A program made the translations under genes and the position numbers. Positions 11,346-25,100 of a stretch of 64,000 nt of DNA are shown in pieces. Source of the DNA: Liquidambar formosana. Taxonomy: Eukaryota > Streptophyta > Magnoliopsida > Saxifragales > Altingiaceae. Location of the stretch: assembly GCA_039720395.1 (NCBI GenBank), contig CM077826.1, forward strand, positions 26,554,430 to 26,618,429. Reading direction: 5' to 3'. The notes below the pieces were generated by a model. It was not told the origin of the DNA. It worked only from the letters and a program-made list of their open reading frames with translations, and did no database searches. Numbering within the stretch: the first letter of the stretch is position 1; the number at the start of each line of letters is the position of its first letter.

Positions 11346-14300
11346 ATCCGTTTAGTCTAGCATACTCGATGGGGAAAATGATGGCAGATAAGGCATTGGT
11401 ACGTTTCATATTCCCCAACCCCCAACCCCTTCAGAGTTTATACTTCTGCAAAACTTGGTGTTCCAAAATTCTAGTTCTATAAAAACTTTATTTAAAAGCG
11501 GTAGATGTGCAGGTGCGTAGGCTTTCATCCTGTGAAACTATGGGCTCTGCGACAACAATTTGTAGTGATAAGACTGGAACATTGACCTTGAATCAGGTAG
11601 GTTCTACATGTTCAGGATTGTTTATATCTATTTATAAGTTCTAAATCCAAACACCACCTCCTAACTCCCTCAACCAAAAAAAAAAAATAAATTAAAAAAA
11701 TAAAATCTTTGAATGGGATGGTTTGGTTTCTCAAAATATTTTGGGCTTCTACTTGAGAGATTGTTTTCCTCTTACTTTTTTAATGTTTGCATTCTCTTAT
11801 GAAACTAGTCAGTAGCCTTGAAGGATTGGGATTTTAGTGGTGATAAATTCATTTTCTATTGCAGATGACTGTGGTTGAGGCTTATGTTGGGAAAAAGAAG
11901 ATATCACCACCAGATAACTTGTCACAGTTGCATCCAGTGGTTTCCTCAGTGCTAAATGAGGGCATTGCACAGAATACCACGGGAAAAGTATTTCTGCCTA
12001 AGGTATGGTGATTTTAATATTGAAGCCTGAAAATCTGAAACTAATATAAGAAGAAGATGCAAAACTGCTGCCCATGGGCAGGGTTTTTTTTTTTTGGGGG
12101 GGGGGGGGGGGGGTGTTCATATATTTATCGTCCTCTGACTAGAGCTTATAGGTTGGCAATTTCACGGGAGCTTTTATGTATGCCAGGGAATAAAACCATT
12201 TTTTAGCTCAAAAAGGACGGAAGTCTTTTTTTAATATACATTTGTTGTTTATCCCAAAATAAAATAAAAAAATTTCTTTATGAAAATTCTGATATGCATA
12301 ACCATTTCAACAGTTTCTTCTGGGTTTTTGTTACAATAGCTTTTCAGAGGGCCAACTTATTTGATTTATCTAAATATTTTCATCTACCATCTGTTAGGAC
12401 TTAAGACTTGAGATTGCATAGTCATTTTTGTGAGGCTGTATTTGTTTTGCAGAAAATAGATTCTAGAATTTTCTATTATGGTCCGTTTATTTGTATGGAT
12501 GTTTATCGTGTATGAAGCATGGACACAAACATGGGACGTGAATATGACTGCGTGACACCACGTGGACACATCAATACTATCTTGAAAAAATTGGACATGC
12601 ACAGAGGAGACACACCATCAATAAAATATATATTTCTATGTAAAATTATAATTATGGGTTATGATCAAGAGGCACAATTTTATACAAAATTCTTAAGCGT
12701 TGGATCCCGCAAGATCCAATGGTCTTGCTATTATGTTAATTTATTTTTACTGGGCTAATAATTTTTTCATTCAGCTTTTTTTTTTCTGAGAAATTGTTGG
12801 ATCTTGTGGGATTTGATGGTTTAAGAATCATGTAAAAAACTGTTTTCCTGACCTTGACCCTATAATTATAGTGTCCATAGGGAAAATTACATTTTGAGTC
12901 TTTTGACCCCCTCAACTATTACCCGAAAACACTTTCACCCCTCATCTATTTTATTAGTCAAAATTCCCGTTGAAGTTTCCAAGGAGCTAACAGAACCTAA
13001 TGGCATTGACAGAACTAGAATTTTATAATTTTACCATTGAGTTCTTTTGAATTTTTTTTAACAGATGAGAGTGTGAAGTTAGATGGAAGGAGAAGATGAA
13101 CGGAGTTGTTGCCAGAGTTGCAGTGGCAACTCCTCTCCCTCCTATTCTTTGTCTCTTCTTTCTCTATCTTCCTCTTTCTCTGTCTTCCTAACTTCTCTTG
13201 CCCAGACGCATTACGCATAGTTTGGTCTTATTTTGATCCAGTTGTTTTCACACCAGTGCAAGCATCATTTGTGACAACCTTTGAGATGTTGAATGTTGAG
13301 TTGTTGACTAGCCAAATGGTCAATGTTGACATGTCAAATTTTCTATAATTGTTGATCAGAGCTTCATTGTTCATCTATACCTACACCAAACCCTAGATCA
13401 CAATGCAGTTTCAATTCACTTGCAGTACCAAAAATTGACAGTTAAATTGGCAGATTAAAGGACAATAATAGCATCAGATTGAAGGAGAGATCTTGAAGGA
13501 TTTTTCTATCCAAGTAAATGACTGAAGAATCAAATGATGTGGCAAAAAAACTTAAGTAGGCTTAGAGGTTATAGGCTTACAGCTTTGAGGCAGATGGAGT
13601 TGCAGAGAGAGGTCTTCTCCCTCCTCTTTCTTCTTCATCTTGTTCCTCTCTCTCTCAACTAAATTCTGTCAGAATTTATAGTGGTTGATTGATAGGGGTG
13701 CTAAGTAACATGTGAAAATGTGAGGGTGGGGGAGGACTTTGTTCGGGAAAAAAAAAAAGATGAGGGATGCAAAGTGATTACGGATCAACATTCAGATTCC
13801 AAAGTGTAATATTCCCTAGTACATAAGTTAAATGTTAATCTTAAAGTATAGACCCACAAGTAATTCCTTTGTTTGGGCCCAGTTGCTGAGATGAGTGGGC
13901 CTTAGCGACACAATACCTCAGCACTGTAGTTATTTTATACAGAGATGAGTGGGGTTAAGCCATATTTGGACCGAGAAAGCAAAACCTGAACTCAACCCGT
14001 GCCTAAAGAAACTACTAATCTTTGTTGAGGTGAGTTCTTCATTTTTTGGAAACCAAGTAATTTCTTAGTTTTTCAGCAGCTAAACGAATTTGAAGTTTCC
14101 TTAGAAAATAGGAAGTGGAAGAAGAATGAGAAGAAGAGAGAGGGATCGGAGTTATGATTAGAGATGTAAGATTAGGTTGAGGTTGTTGGCTTTGAGAAAG
14201 CTTCGACACAACTTGGTTGTCCTTCTTGCTTCAGTTGAGTCACTAGCTTCGTGAAAGCTCCAACACAGCCTGGTTGTCCTTGCTTCAGGTGAGTCGTTCT

Positions 14301-14452
14301 CCTACTTGGCTCCTTCTTTGCGTCCTCAACTTCTGGGGTTTTAGCTATCTCTCTCTCTCTCTATACATACATATATATATATATATATATACATACATAT
14401 CTGTATATATATACATACATATATTTATATATATGTACATATATATATATAG

Positions 14453-14485
<33 letters not shown>

Positions 14486-15621
14486 CATATCTTTTTGTCT
14501 GTGCTATAAGGTGAATTAAATCGAAGAGGGACTAATTTTTTTTAAGCTTCAAAAGCTTTTATAATAAAGGAGACCTTTTTGAAAAAAAAAAAGTTTGACC
14601 TCGTCATGCCATTTGTCTGTATTGTTTTTAATTTCACATAATTATTTTATGCGTCCTGCTCTGCCACGTTTCTTCAAGAAAGTATTCATTCTTCATACTT
14701 TATTGTTAAGCTAGGGAAAAATATATTATATTTCTCTGGTAGTTTATATCTCAAATTTATATATTTATTTGGAAGAAAATCTTTCCTTAAAAGTATTTTC
14801 CACCGAAATGAATGAAGTGACGAACCTTTAAAAATGAATCTAAAAACAGATATCAGATTGAACTTCTTTGAGGAGTGGGTATCCATATTGCATGGATACT
14901 CCTGATCTTTTTATAACATAGAAGAAAACTAAAGCACCCTATTGCAAAGATGCAAACCTTGTTATCACTTATAAGTAAAAAGCCATCAATGAAAACCTTG
15001 TTATGTTGCTCTTTAATTACTACTGTTCTCTTTTGTAAATTTTAACCTGTTTCCTCCAACCCTGAATCTGATTTCAATCCTATAGTTAGGCTTAAAATTT
15101 GAAATGCTTTTCTAATGCTACAATCATAGGAAGAGCAACAAGCTTATTACTTTTCTTTTCCCTTGAAATGGTTGAAACAAAATATTATAATATTAAAATT
15201 CCTTGGTTTGACTAAAATGATGGCGTTTCATTTGAAACCAACAGAAATGATAATGTTTTGCTCGAAACTGACCAAATGTTTCTCAAAAAATTCAAAAGTC
15301 AGAGATTCTCTTGAAATTTTTTAATTTTTCTGAAAGAAAAAAAAAAAAACAAAATTGGAAAGAGAGAAGAATGGGATAAACAAGAAGAATTGAGAAGAGA
15401 AACAGAAAAATGAGAAACAAGAGAATCTTCTGTGGATTTTTTGGATACTCTTAAGGTCTAAAATGGGCTCTCTTTTTGTTTTGTTTTTTTTTTTCTTTTC
15501 ATGTATATGTCTCATGTACATGGTCTTTTGCCCTTTTTTTTTAATAAAAAAATACATAATAACATCGTTACTTTTCTAAAAATAAACAAAAAGGAAAATA
15601 AAATTGAGAAGAGATAGAAAT

Positions 15622-15661
<40 letters not shown>

Positions 15662-18600
15662 AGAAGAACTCATCGTCATCGTTGGTAAGTCACGTCATGT
15701 TATAACTTATAAGTGGAAAACCCCTTCCTTCATTGCGTAGTGTTCTCAAAAAGGTTCTTCTCCTTTTTTCTCTTTAGGTTGTATACTTTCAATTTTTTTC
15801 TTCGAATTGTTGGCACTTGTTTCTAAATTTTTTCACTGTTTTTGTTGCATTTCGAAATGTTTTGTTAGGGAACTACACAGTTCTAGGATATGTGAGAAGC
15901 GAAACCAAAGAAGAATGCAAAATCAAATGCAAACACACAACACAGATTTACATGGTTCACCCAAACTCGGGTTACGTCCACGGAGCTACAGCGATTTCAC
16001 TATGTTTCGAAGAAGAATACAAAGAGGCATTACAACAAAAAACCCTAAAAGAAGCGACAATTTATATGACCAATAAACCGGGTCACATTACCAAAACGGG
16101 TCCCAAATTTTTTTTCCTGAGGGCGTTGCCCTTGGACCCTCGCCTCGGGCCTATCAGCCCTCGCCTTCGCTCCATGGACTAAGCCTCACAAAAAATCCCA
16201 TTTAATACCATGCTCTTCCAAGGTCGAATTGGGTTGCTATAAACCAGGTCAGATGAAATACTAGACTCCACATATCCTAACGCATTTTTGTTGTAAGGAA
16301 GACTGAAAATGATATTTTGAAGTGAAATTTAGTACCTTGATGAAGAGTTGGCTTACATTTACATCCAATCTCCCATGGACACAAATGAAGAGTTGGCTTA
16401 CATTTACATCTGACCTCCCAAAGCCCATATAAGAGGTTGTGGATTGGTGGGGTTCTTGCTATTGCGATGCTGACATGTCTGCTACTACTGACAATGCTGA
16501 CTAGGACTGTCACTGTTGAGCTGTACTTATCAGGAGGTGAATGTAAAACAATAGTAATATAGCCCTTCTGAAATACTGTCTTGTAATTGTTGGAATGACA
16601 ATAAAGAGTTGGATTTGAGAAAAAGAGTGAGGCAACTCTGGAGAATGATAAGATTTTGTAAGTGCGATGACTTGGAGTTATTTTCAAGGATCTTGTAATA
16701 GTTTTTGCCTCCTAATTGTAGAGAATGAAGTCTATTTATAGCAGAAAACTAATAGCAAGGATTGGTGTGGTTGTGACTTATATCTCTCAAGTGTTTTGTA
16801 TTCATTGGACTAGACTCGAGTCCAATGCGTGTAAGCCAAGTGTTTGGGAAAGAGATTAACTGAGTGTACTGAAATGGACACATGTCATCATAAAGCTAGA
16901 TCTTTGTGGGTTTAGAAAAGAGGGCTTGCCACAAGTGCCAGATGGGGCGGAATATTATTGGTTGGTTTAAAGGTCCAATAGGAGTTTAACAACTTGCAAT
17001 TGGTGGATGAATTGGGATTTGACATTTGTCTTGATTCTAGGCATGTGTAGCCAAGTTACTTGCTCCTTATTTCCCTACAGAAGACCAAGGCAGAAGGTAA
17101 TGTTTATAACTGTCCTGGTTAGCCCTCATGCAAACCATCAAGCCAAGATCTCTCAAGTCATTCCATTGGCACAGTTAAGGTAATGCAATGCGACGTCTTG
17201 ATTGCCCAAACCAACATCAAGTCCTAAGAGACTATAATGACTTCCCTAGTCCTGTCACAAACTTAGGCTGGCATCAAGCGTCAAGATGTAGAGCTGTTAT
17301 GCTCATACCTAAGCTTTATATGGATCTCAAGTAACCTTATCTTCAATGGGACAGATCTCAACTATTGGTTATAGATATGACCATCACAGGAAATGCTTTA
17401 ATCCTTGAAGATTGTCAAATGGGAGCAATACTCCATTATTGAAGTTAGGTTGTCATATCACCGTAGGAATATCTCTTTAAGACGTTGTATTGTTCTTAAG
17501 AACATTGCCTTAAGTCATCTTATTGCCTTAGGATTTAGGAATACCTCTTTAAGGCGTCTCCTTAAGGTGTCTCATCATCTTATGCATATCTCCTTAAGGC
17601 GTTTGATCACCATAGGAATATCTCGTTAACGCGACTAGGTCACCTTAGGAATATCTTCTTAAGGCGTCTGGTCACCTTAAGATATTTCTTTAATGCGTTT
17701 GGTCAGCTTGGGATATCTTCTTAAGGCGTCTGTTCCTTAAGATGTCACGTGCTTAAGGCATCTGGTCCTTAAGTTGCCTGGTCCTTAAGATGTCTAGTCC
17801 TTAAGGCGTCTAGTTAAGATGTTTGGTGTTTAAGGTGTCTGGTCCTTGATGTCTAGTCCCTAAAGCAGTCCTTAAGGCGTATGGTCCTTGTGTTTGTTTC
17901 TTAAGACGTCTGGTCTTTAAGATGTCTAGACGTTAAACACATATGTTGTAAGCTCTAGACTTGGTTTCTTCTTCAGCAGTTTATTTGAAGATCAATAGCT
18001 TATTCAAATTGTAGCAGCTTACCATATCATGATACATAGCTACATGAGGTGTTATAAGCACGAGGTGGCACTTCAAGTAGGAGCTGTTAAGCACAATGTG
18101 GCACTTCTAGCATGTAGTTGTGTATGTTTGGCCACGTGGCAAGGTGATTGACATGCTTGTCACTAAATTTCAGCCATGCAAAGATAAAAATATTCTAAGT
18201 ACTTTGCGGAATTTCGTGATGTGCTTAATGTCTTGCAAAAGATATATAACTAACCACATGGCAAAGTGATGACACGGTTGTGATGTATCAACAAAGGTTT
18301 TGCAAGATTCGCATAGCTCTCTCTCTCTCTCTCTCTTCTTTTTTTTTTTTTTTTTTTTTTTTTGTGAAATAAATTTGGATTAAAACCAAAAGGGCCTAGT
18401 CCATATACATGAGACATATACGAGCCCCACCTTGGCTCTCTTTTGAGAACCACACCACCACCTGGCAATCTGGCACTCTCTCTCAAACACCGTAGTCGTT
18501 TGAGGCCTTCACCACCACAACCACAACCTATGAGCTTGCTGCCACAGTTCATTGCCTTGCATTGATTACACACAATCAAGACCACCTCTCTCACCATTCC

Positions 18601-19120
18601 TCTTGTCACCTTGTTCTACTTGACTTCTATCCCCAGTGTTTGTAGAAATTTCTGCCATTAAAACTTTAAGGCTACATCAGCATAATTATCCCTTCCAATC
18701 ATCACCCACAAGGCCACAACCTTGGTCGCTGAAACCCCATCTTTGCTCCTATCGCAATACTCATAGAATTTGTAGCAGAAATTCAAGGAGTAAAATATTA
18801 AATATTTAAGATAGCAAAAGTGTACTGTAATAGTAAATTTATGATTGGAAGTCAGTTTGTTTAGTTTAGTTGCTTTCTTTTTGTTATGTAGGATGACATC
18901 TTGTCCTCCTCCTTTCGTATTCTTTTATGTTTTTTTTAATAAAATCTTATTTTTGTTGGTGATAAAAAATAAAAAAAGCACACTGTAGCTGTAATGTTAG
19001 ATATTGTTATTATAGTTACTAGTGGTGAAACCCTTGCGATGCACTAGACCAAATGTAAGGAAAAAATAAAATAATATTTTAATTCAAAATTAATTATAAA
19101 TCGATACATGTTTACAAACT

Positions 19121-19169
<49 letters not shown>

Positions 19170-22100
19170 TGTAATTATCATTAACAGAAAAAAAAAAGCA
19201 TAAGTTAGTCTGCATTATATATTTGAACTTCAATCAATTTATTCATCAAGCATGTTGAGATCAATATAAATTATATTTGAGGCAACAAAACAAAGCATGA
19301 ATCGTATAGAATCACAAATCAATACATGTTTACAGTGGAGAACCATGAATCATAGTAAAAAAGCAAAGGAAATAGGAAAAAAATAGTTGCCTGACTAAAC
19401 CAAATTAAAAAACTTTAAGTTGATGTTGGAGAGAGAGGGGGAAAGGTTGGCTTAAGTCGACTCAAGGGAAAGGACAGACCATGACATTCGGATACCAATG
19501 GCTAATTATGTTTGGGATACCAATGGTTGCTAATATAGAAAGGTGAATTTGTTTTTGTGTGCAGATGTAAAACGGATATTAATGGCTACTAATTTAATGG
19601 TTGTGAGGTGGGAAAGATGTATATATATAATTTATGCAAGTATACAAGTGGACACAAATGGTGCTAATGTAATGGTTGGAAAAGTTGAAAATACATTTTG
19701 TTGATATATGATGACCATATGGGGTGATAGGATGCTTTTAAAGCAATGAAAAGGTGAAAGGTGAAGGGTGAATGTAAATTTATTATGTAATATAAAAGGG
19801 GAACGGTTGGGAAATGTGAATACATATTTAGTTTTTTGCTAATAAAATGATATTTTTTGTTCCTTAAAAAAAAGAAAAAAAAGAAAACAAAACAAAGTTA
19901 AGACTCATGATGTGGCTTTTTAATAAGAGTTTGAAGATAAAGAATGCTACAAAGTAAGCACCACATGGAGGACTGAGAAAGATTGGCTTTTTATATATAC
20001 ACATTAGCAATTACATATTATTGGTTTGCAGCAAGCTTTCTTGTTGTTGTTGTAAGTATAAGGACTTAAATATCGGTATCAATGGATATATCGAGGGTCC
20101 AAAAACACGGATATATCAGATATATCAATTGATATATCGGAAATATTGATATTGATTTATAGATATCATGGATATTATTAGTTAAACACTGGATATTTTT
20201 ATTAAAACTCTGGCAAACATTGATTTAGACTCTAATAAACAACTTAGAATCAAAAGATTGCAATTTGAATGTGTCTAAGACAAGTTGGTAGTGTATATGG
20301 TGCAAAAAATACGTGGCCACTAAGTAAATAAAGAACACAGATTTATACCAATTTATCATTTAAATTGATTATGAATTATGAATATATGATTACATCATCA
20401 CATAATATATGTGTAATGTGTAAAACAAATAATGTATTATGTATATAATAATAATATTATTATAAATAAAAGTATAAAATACAATAGCATATGAAGGTGA
20501 TTATTAATTAGGATATAATATATTTATTAGTAATAAAGCATAATATATGCCTTTTGAAGGACAAATTTATGTGTCTATATAGTACTAGTGTGCAGTATAC
20601 GACATGTGATGCATATTATATTATGTGAAAGTATAAAGCACTAAGTAACTAGTAGTCTAGTATTTAATAGGCTGCAGCTTTATTACTACTTTTGTTCTCA
20701 GTTGCAGGCCCTTTAGCGAAAGTCTTTTACTAAAGCTTTTGACTTCTAAAAGCTAGTAGAGGTTACCCATGTGAAGATGCTGGAAATTTTTTTTGATGGT
20801 GATAGCTTGCAGGTTTCAAATTGGGAAAAAGACAAAACAATGCAGCTGCTAAAGCATCATATCGTCTATATATTCACGATATATTGATGATATTATGTGA
20901 AAATAAGATGATATTTTGAATATATTGCGATATATCATGATACCTCGATATTATCAATAAATCATGATATTTCATTGCTAAAATGCTAAAACGATATTTA
21001 CCCTGTATATCGTATCGAGACCCCTCGATACGCATATTAAATTTCAATGGTTCCCACCACATCGCTGCCACCATTCCGCTGGGCTGGATGCACTAAGGGT
21101 GCATAGTATGGTCCTAGCATGGCCTACGCACCATGAGGCTAGTCCATCTCTGATACTAGTTGTAATGCCCCTACCCCCACCACTAGCATGTTACCCCTCA
21201 CGGTTTTAAAACACGTCAAATTAGTTGAGGAGCGAAGTCTACATATATAGCGCAGTCACTTTTTTTAGGCAGGCGAAGTGGGATCTTGGGGTATTACAAT
21301 TTCTTTAACATGTGCTTTAAGTGCACATGTTGTGATACATTTAAAGAAGCAATAAGTGGATGAGAAAAATGTGAAAATGCATAGAAAAGTGATGCAAATA
21401 GCATAGAAAAACATGAAAATGCATAGAATATGGTGAAAATCACATAGGAAAAATGCATAGAAAATGGTGAGAATTGCATAGAAAAATGTGAAAATGCATA
21501 GAAAATTATGCAAATACATTTTTCCATGCACCTATTGCTTCTTTAAGCGTATCTTAAGTCTTACATGTTAAGAAACCCCATAAATTTTTTTTATAAAGGT
21601 TCAAAAGCTTTTTAATAATAGAAAATGATAAAATTAACCCTGTATCAAACATGACACATTAAAATTTAATATAACTGGCATACATTTCATCACAATTAGA
21701 AGATTAAGGTCCTCCCCTCCCCTCTTCTTCCTTCTCAAACTCCAAAATAATTTGAACCAAGGAAAAATGAGATACACTTTTAAATAGCATATTTACATTA
21801 TGAACTTCTAAAACTTCGTATGAGTGAGTCTATCAATGTTAGATTTTGATCCAAAATCTTTTCTTTTTCCTTTTAACATTTAGATATATAAACATTGTTG
21901 AGTGTGTGTGGTGGGATTTTTCTTTTTTTCATTTTTTTGTCCTGCAGGGTGGGGAGTGTTCTTTTTCAACTTTTTTTTTTTTTTTAAAAAAAACCTAAGG
22001 AAGGAATAAATGGAAATAAATTTGGAAAAGGGATTCAGAGGCTTTTGTAGTTGACACCTGCAATCATGTATTTGGTACAACATGTAACCAAACTAACCCC

Positions 22101-25100
22101 CCCCCCCCCACCCACCCACCTTCAACATGAGCAACAAGAAACAGGAAAAAAAAAAGGATAAAAAGGGGAAAGATAAAAAGAAAAAATAGGAAAGTTATGA
22201 AAAGAACAAAAAATTATTTAACTAAATTGATAGGAGATATGGCCAATGCAGCTGGCTTTATTCTTGTGCATTTTCGGTTTGAGTATTTTTATTTATTTAT
22301 TTATTTTTTAGCTGAGTGATATTCGGTTTGAGTTATTAAGAGCTTGTTTTGATTCTGTTTTGTAATTAATTTTTCTTATGGAAATATATTTGGATGGTGT
22401 CCCTTATCAAAAAAAATATATTTGGATGGTGTCCTGATTACTCATCACTTGGATTACCATCTTGGCTGCTCCTCCCCCCATGGAAAGGATTCTAATCATG
22501 AGTCTAGAGAATGCCTTGCTCTTATCCATTGATATTCTGATGCAGTACAATGCACAATTGGGGGATTTTTAGTCTAACCACTCTCAAAGCATCATTATTA
22601 GTAGCTGACTGCATCTATTTGGCAGGGTGGTGGAAAGACAGAAGTTTCTGGTTCTCCAACAGAAATGGCTATCCTTTCTTGGGCAGTCAATGTACCCTTC
22701 TTAACTTTATCTCTGAGTTTCCTTTGGTTATTCTTATTTAAAGTTTATTTTAGGTTTTAATATCTTTATTGCAGTTGGGGATGGACTTTGATGTAATTAG
22801 ATCTGAATCTACAGTTCTCCGCGTTGTCCCTTTCAACTCAGAGATAAAGCGAGGTGGTGTTGCATTGCGACAGGTAAGTGATTTAATCCGATTTTCTTAT
22901 TCTTATTTTGGCGATTGAAAGTTCAAATCACTGTTGGACATCGTACTTGTGTAATGTGAATGTGTTGAGTGTGATTATTACGACCCATTGAGTGTGTCAC
23001 ATTTTCCACACATGCCTTGCATGTGAGAATGTTGCCAAAAGTAATATGTTTACTATGTTTCTCATCATTGATGTTCATATAAAAAAAGAAGGGATGATCA
23101 AATGAGTTTTGAAGCTATGATCTGCATTATTTGGACAGGATGGCCTAACATAATCAACACCCCCCCCCCCCCCCCCCTCTCTCCCCCCTTCAAAATTGAT
23201 ATCCATGTTGTTGACTTCTGACATTACCACTAAATCATGAAATACGTGTAATCTACTTTAAGTTTACTGTTTTTATGAGTTGTTCCCCAGTTTTTAGTGA
23301 TGGTTATTTTCATGAACTTGACAATTTAATTGTACGGATAATTATTCTGTACCTTCTGATAGATGGCTTCGTGCTATTCCACAACCAAGACATAACGACA
23401 CAGTTCTTTGTACAGATAATTGTTCCTTACTGTCTTGATATGGAGAATCCAACAAACTAAACAAACTTGAATTTCTTCGTAGCACTCAACTGCCACCTTC
23501 ATTGCTTGTGCCACACAACAAGTAACTAGAGCCATTTAATCCTGTAGTAGTGACTTGCATGTTGAAAACTTCAGGTGACTGAAACAGAAACCATTTTCAT
23601 GGAACTAGTTTTAAACATTAAGGTGGATTGACAAGGGGGACAACACTATAACTCTTTTATGATACTACCGCACTACTCTAACCAAGCTCAAAAGTACAAA
23701 ACAACACAATGTACTTCTTGAAAACACCACAATCAACCACTTCATTACAACATACCATAAGATTGTAGCACATTCATGAAAACTGATATTACCTCATCTT
23801 TGGATTAACACATCTGCTCGGAAAGCAAAAACCAAGCCAGAATACACAATAAATTAAGGTTTTGGCACATTAAATCGCTTCAAAACCCTAGATCAGCCCT
23901 AAAACATTACTGAGCTACCATAAACCTTCACAAATAATTGAAGTACGTATCATGAGACACCAAAAAACAGGTGTCTGTTCGGCCATACAGACCCTAGGGA
24001 ATTATCATTATCGTTATTATTATTATTATTATTATTTTGAAGTGCCTCTCATTCTCTACTTCGACTTTCCAACTAAGGTTTGGTTAATTTTGCCTTTTTA
24101 GTGACGAAAAAAAGAAGAAGGAAGTTTTGTTTAGATCATGGCTTTGATACCATGTTTTTTTTGCAAAAGAGGAGAGAAATAATAGAGACAAGAATGCAGG
24201 AGCTAACCCTAGAATGGGTAGGCTAGTCTTTGTATATAATAATAAAGATAAAGTTACAAATTACCCCTACTTAGCAAACTGAATAACTCTACTGTCTTGA
24301 TGGAAACATATTCAAACATATTCAATTAATCATTTAGTACACTTATTATAACATAAAAATATAAATACTTAAGTTCTATGTTTTGAAGTGTTTTCATGTG
24401 TTTCCATTTTTTTCACCATTTCCATTACATTTCTCAAAATGTTTCAAAATATCTGTTTTGGAGACAACTGAAATGACATGTCAAAATGAAATTTAGTACC
24501 CTGCCTCTACGAAGTGGCATTCATCTCTTGTTATCTAATTCACTACACTTTATGCAACAACTAATGTTTATTTTTAGATATTTTTGGTTATTATCTGATT
24601 TTGATTATCTAATTTAATGATTATCTCAATGAGATTCTACAATTTGAATTCAATGGCAGGCCGACTCTCAAGTTCATATACATTGGAAAGGAGCTGCTGA
24701 GATAGTTCTGGCCTTGTGTACAGGGTATTTGGACTCAAATGGTTGCTTGCAATCCTTCGATGAAGATAAGGTTAGAATTGAATAATAGTTCCTTATTTAG
24801 AAAGAAATAATATTTTTTGTAAATTTTGATTGGGAAAGGAAAAATGAAGGAAAAATAGTGGACTAGTTGCATTTTTTTTTTTTTTTAATGGAAATTTAAG
24901 TGCTAAAACCCTGAATGTGAGAAGATTACAAGGGGTTTTTAAAATTTTTATACTTACTTTAATTTGTTTTTACAAAACTAGTCATATCGCTAATACCTAC
25001 AAAAACGTGAATGCGAAGATTATTTAGAAAGCTAATCATAAGTCTTAATAAGATTGAATACATCAAATGAAACATTTGGTGGTTAGAATGTTAGATTTAT

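Larger units (their letters stand above)
12003..22625 (+). other. ACA9 intron 12, 10.6 kb, packed with transposon relics
   Basis: The intron runs from GTATGG after KVFLPK to the acceptor GGCAG before [13 protein letters not shown]. It contains no pump exon; the protein reads straight across with matching phase 0. Within it are a G18 tract (12096-12113), a MITE (12656-12860), dinucleotide repeats, LTR-like pieces (15850-18010), an ATATCG-rich element (20041-21030) and a hairpin minisatellite (21301-21574). Stretches not listed separately (12870-14340, 18020-19110, 21575-22625) show no gene. Confidence 0.85.

Noticed and set aside
14274..14519. 81-codon frame rich in I, Y and H
   Set aside because: Translation of TA/CA microsatellite.
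16277..16687. 136-codon minus-strand frame
   Set aside because: It lies in a leader-like part of an LTR-like sequence, contains a duplicated segment, and shows no known domain.
21362..21525. regularly spaced short repeats that could look like a CRISPR array
   Set aside because: Units are contiguous, diverged and without unique spacers, and the DNA is plant nuclear; it is a minisatellite.
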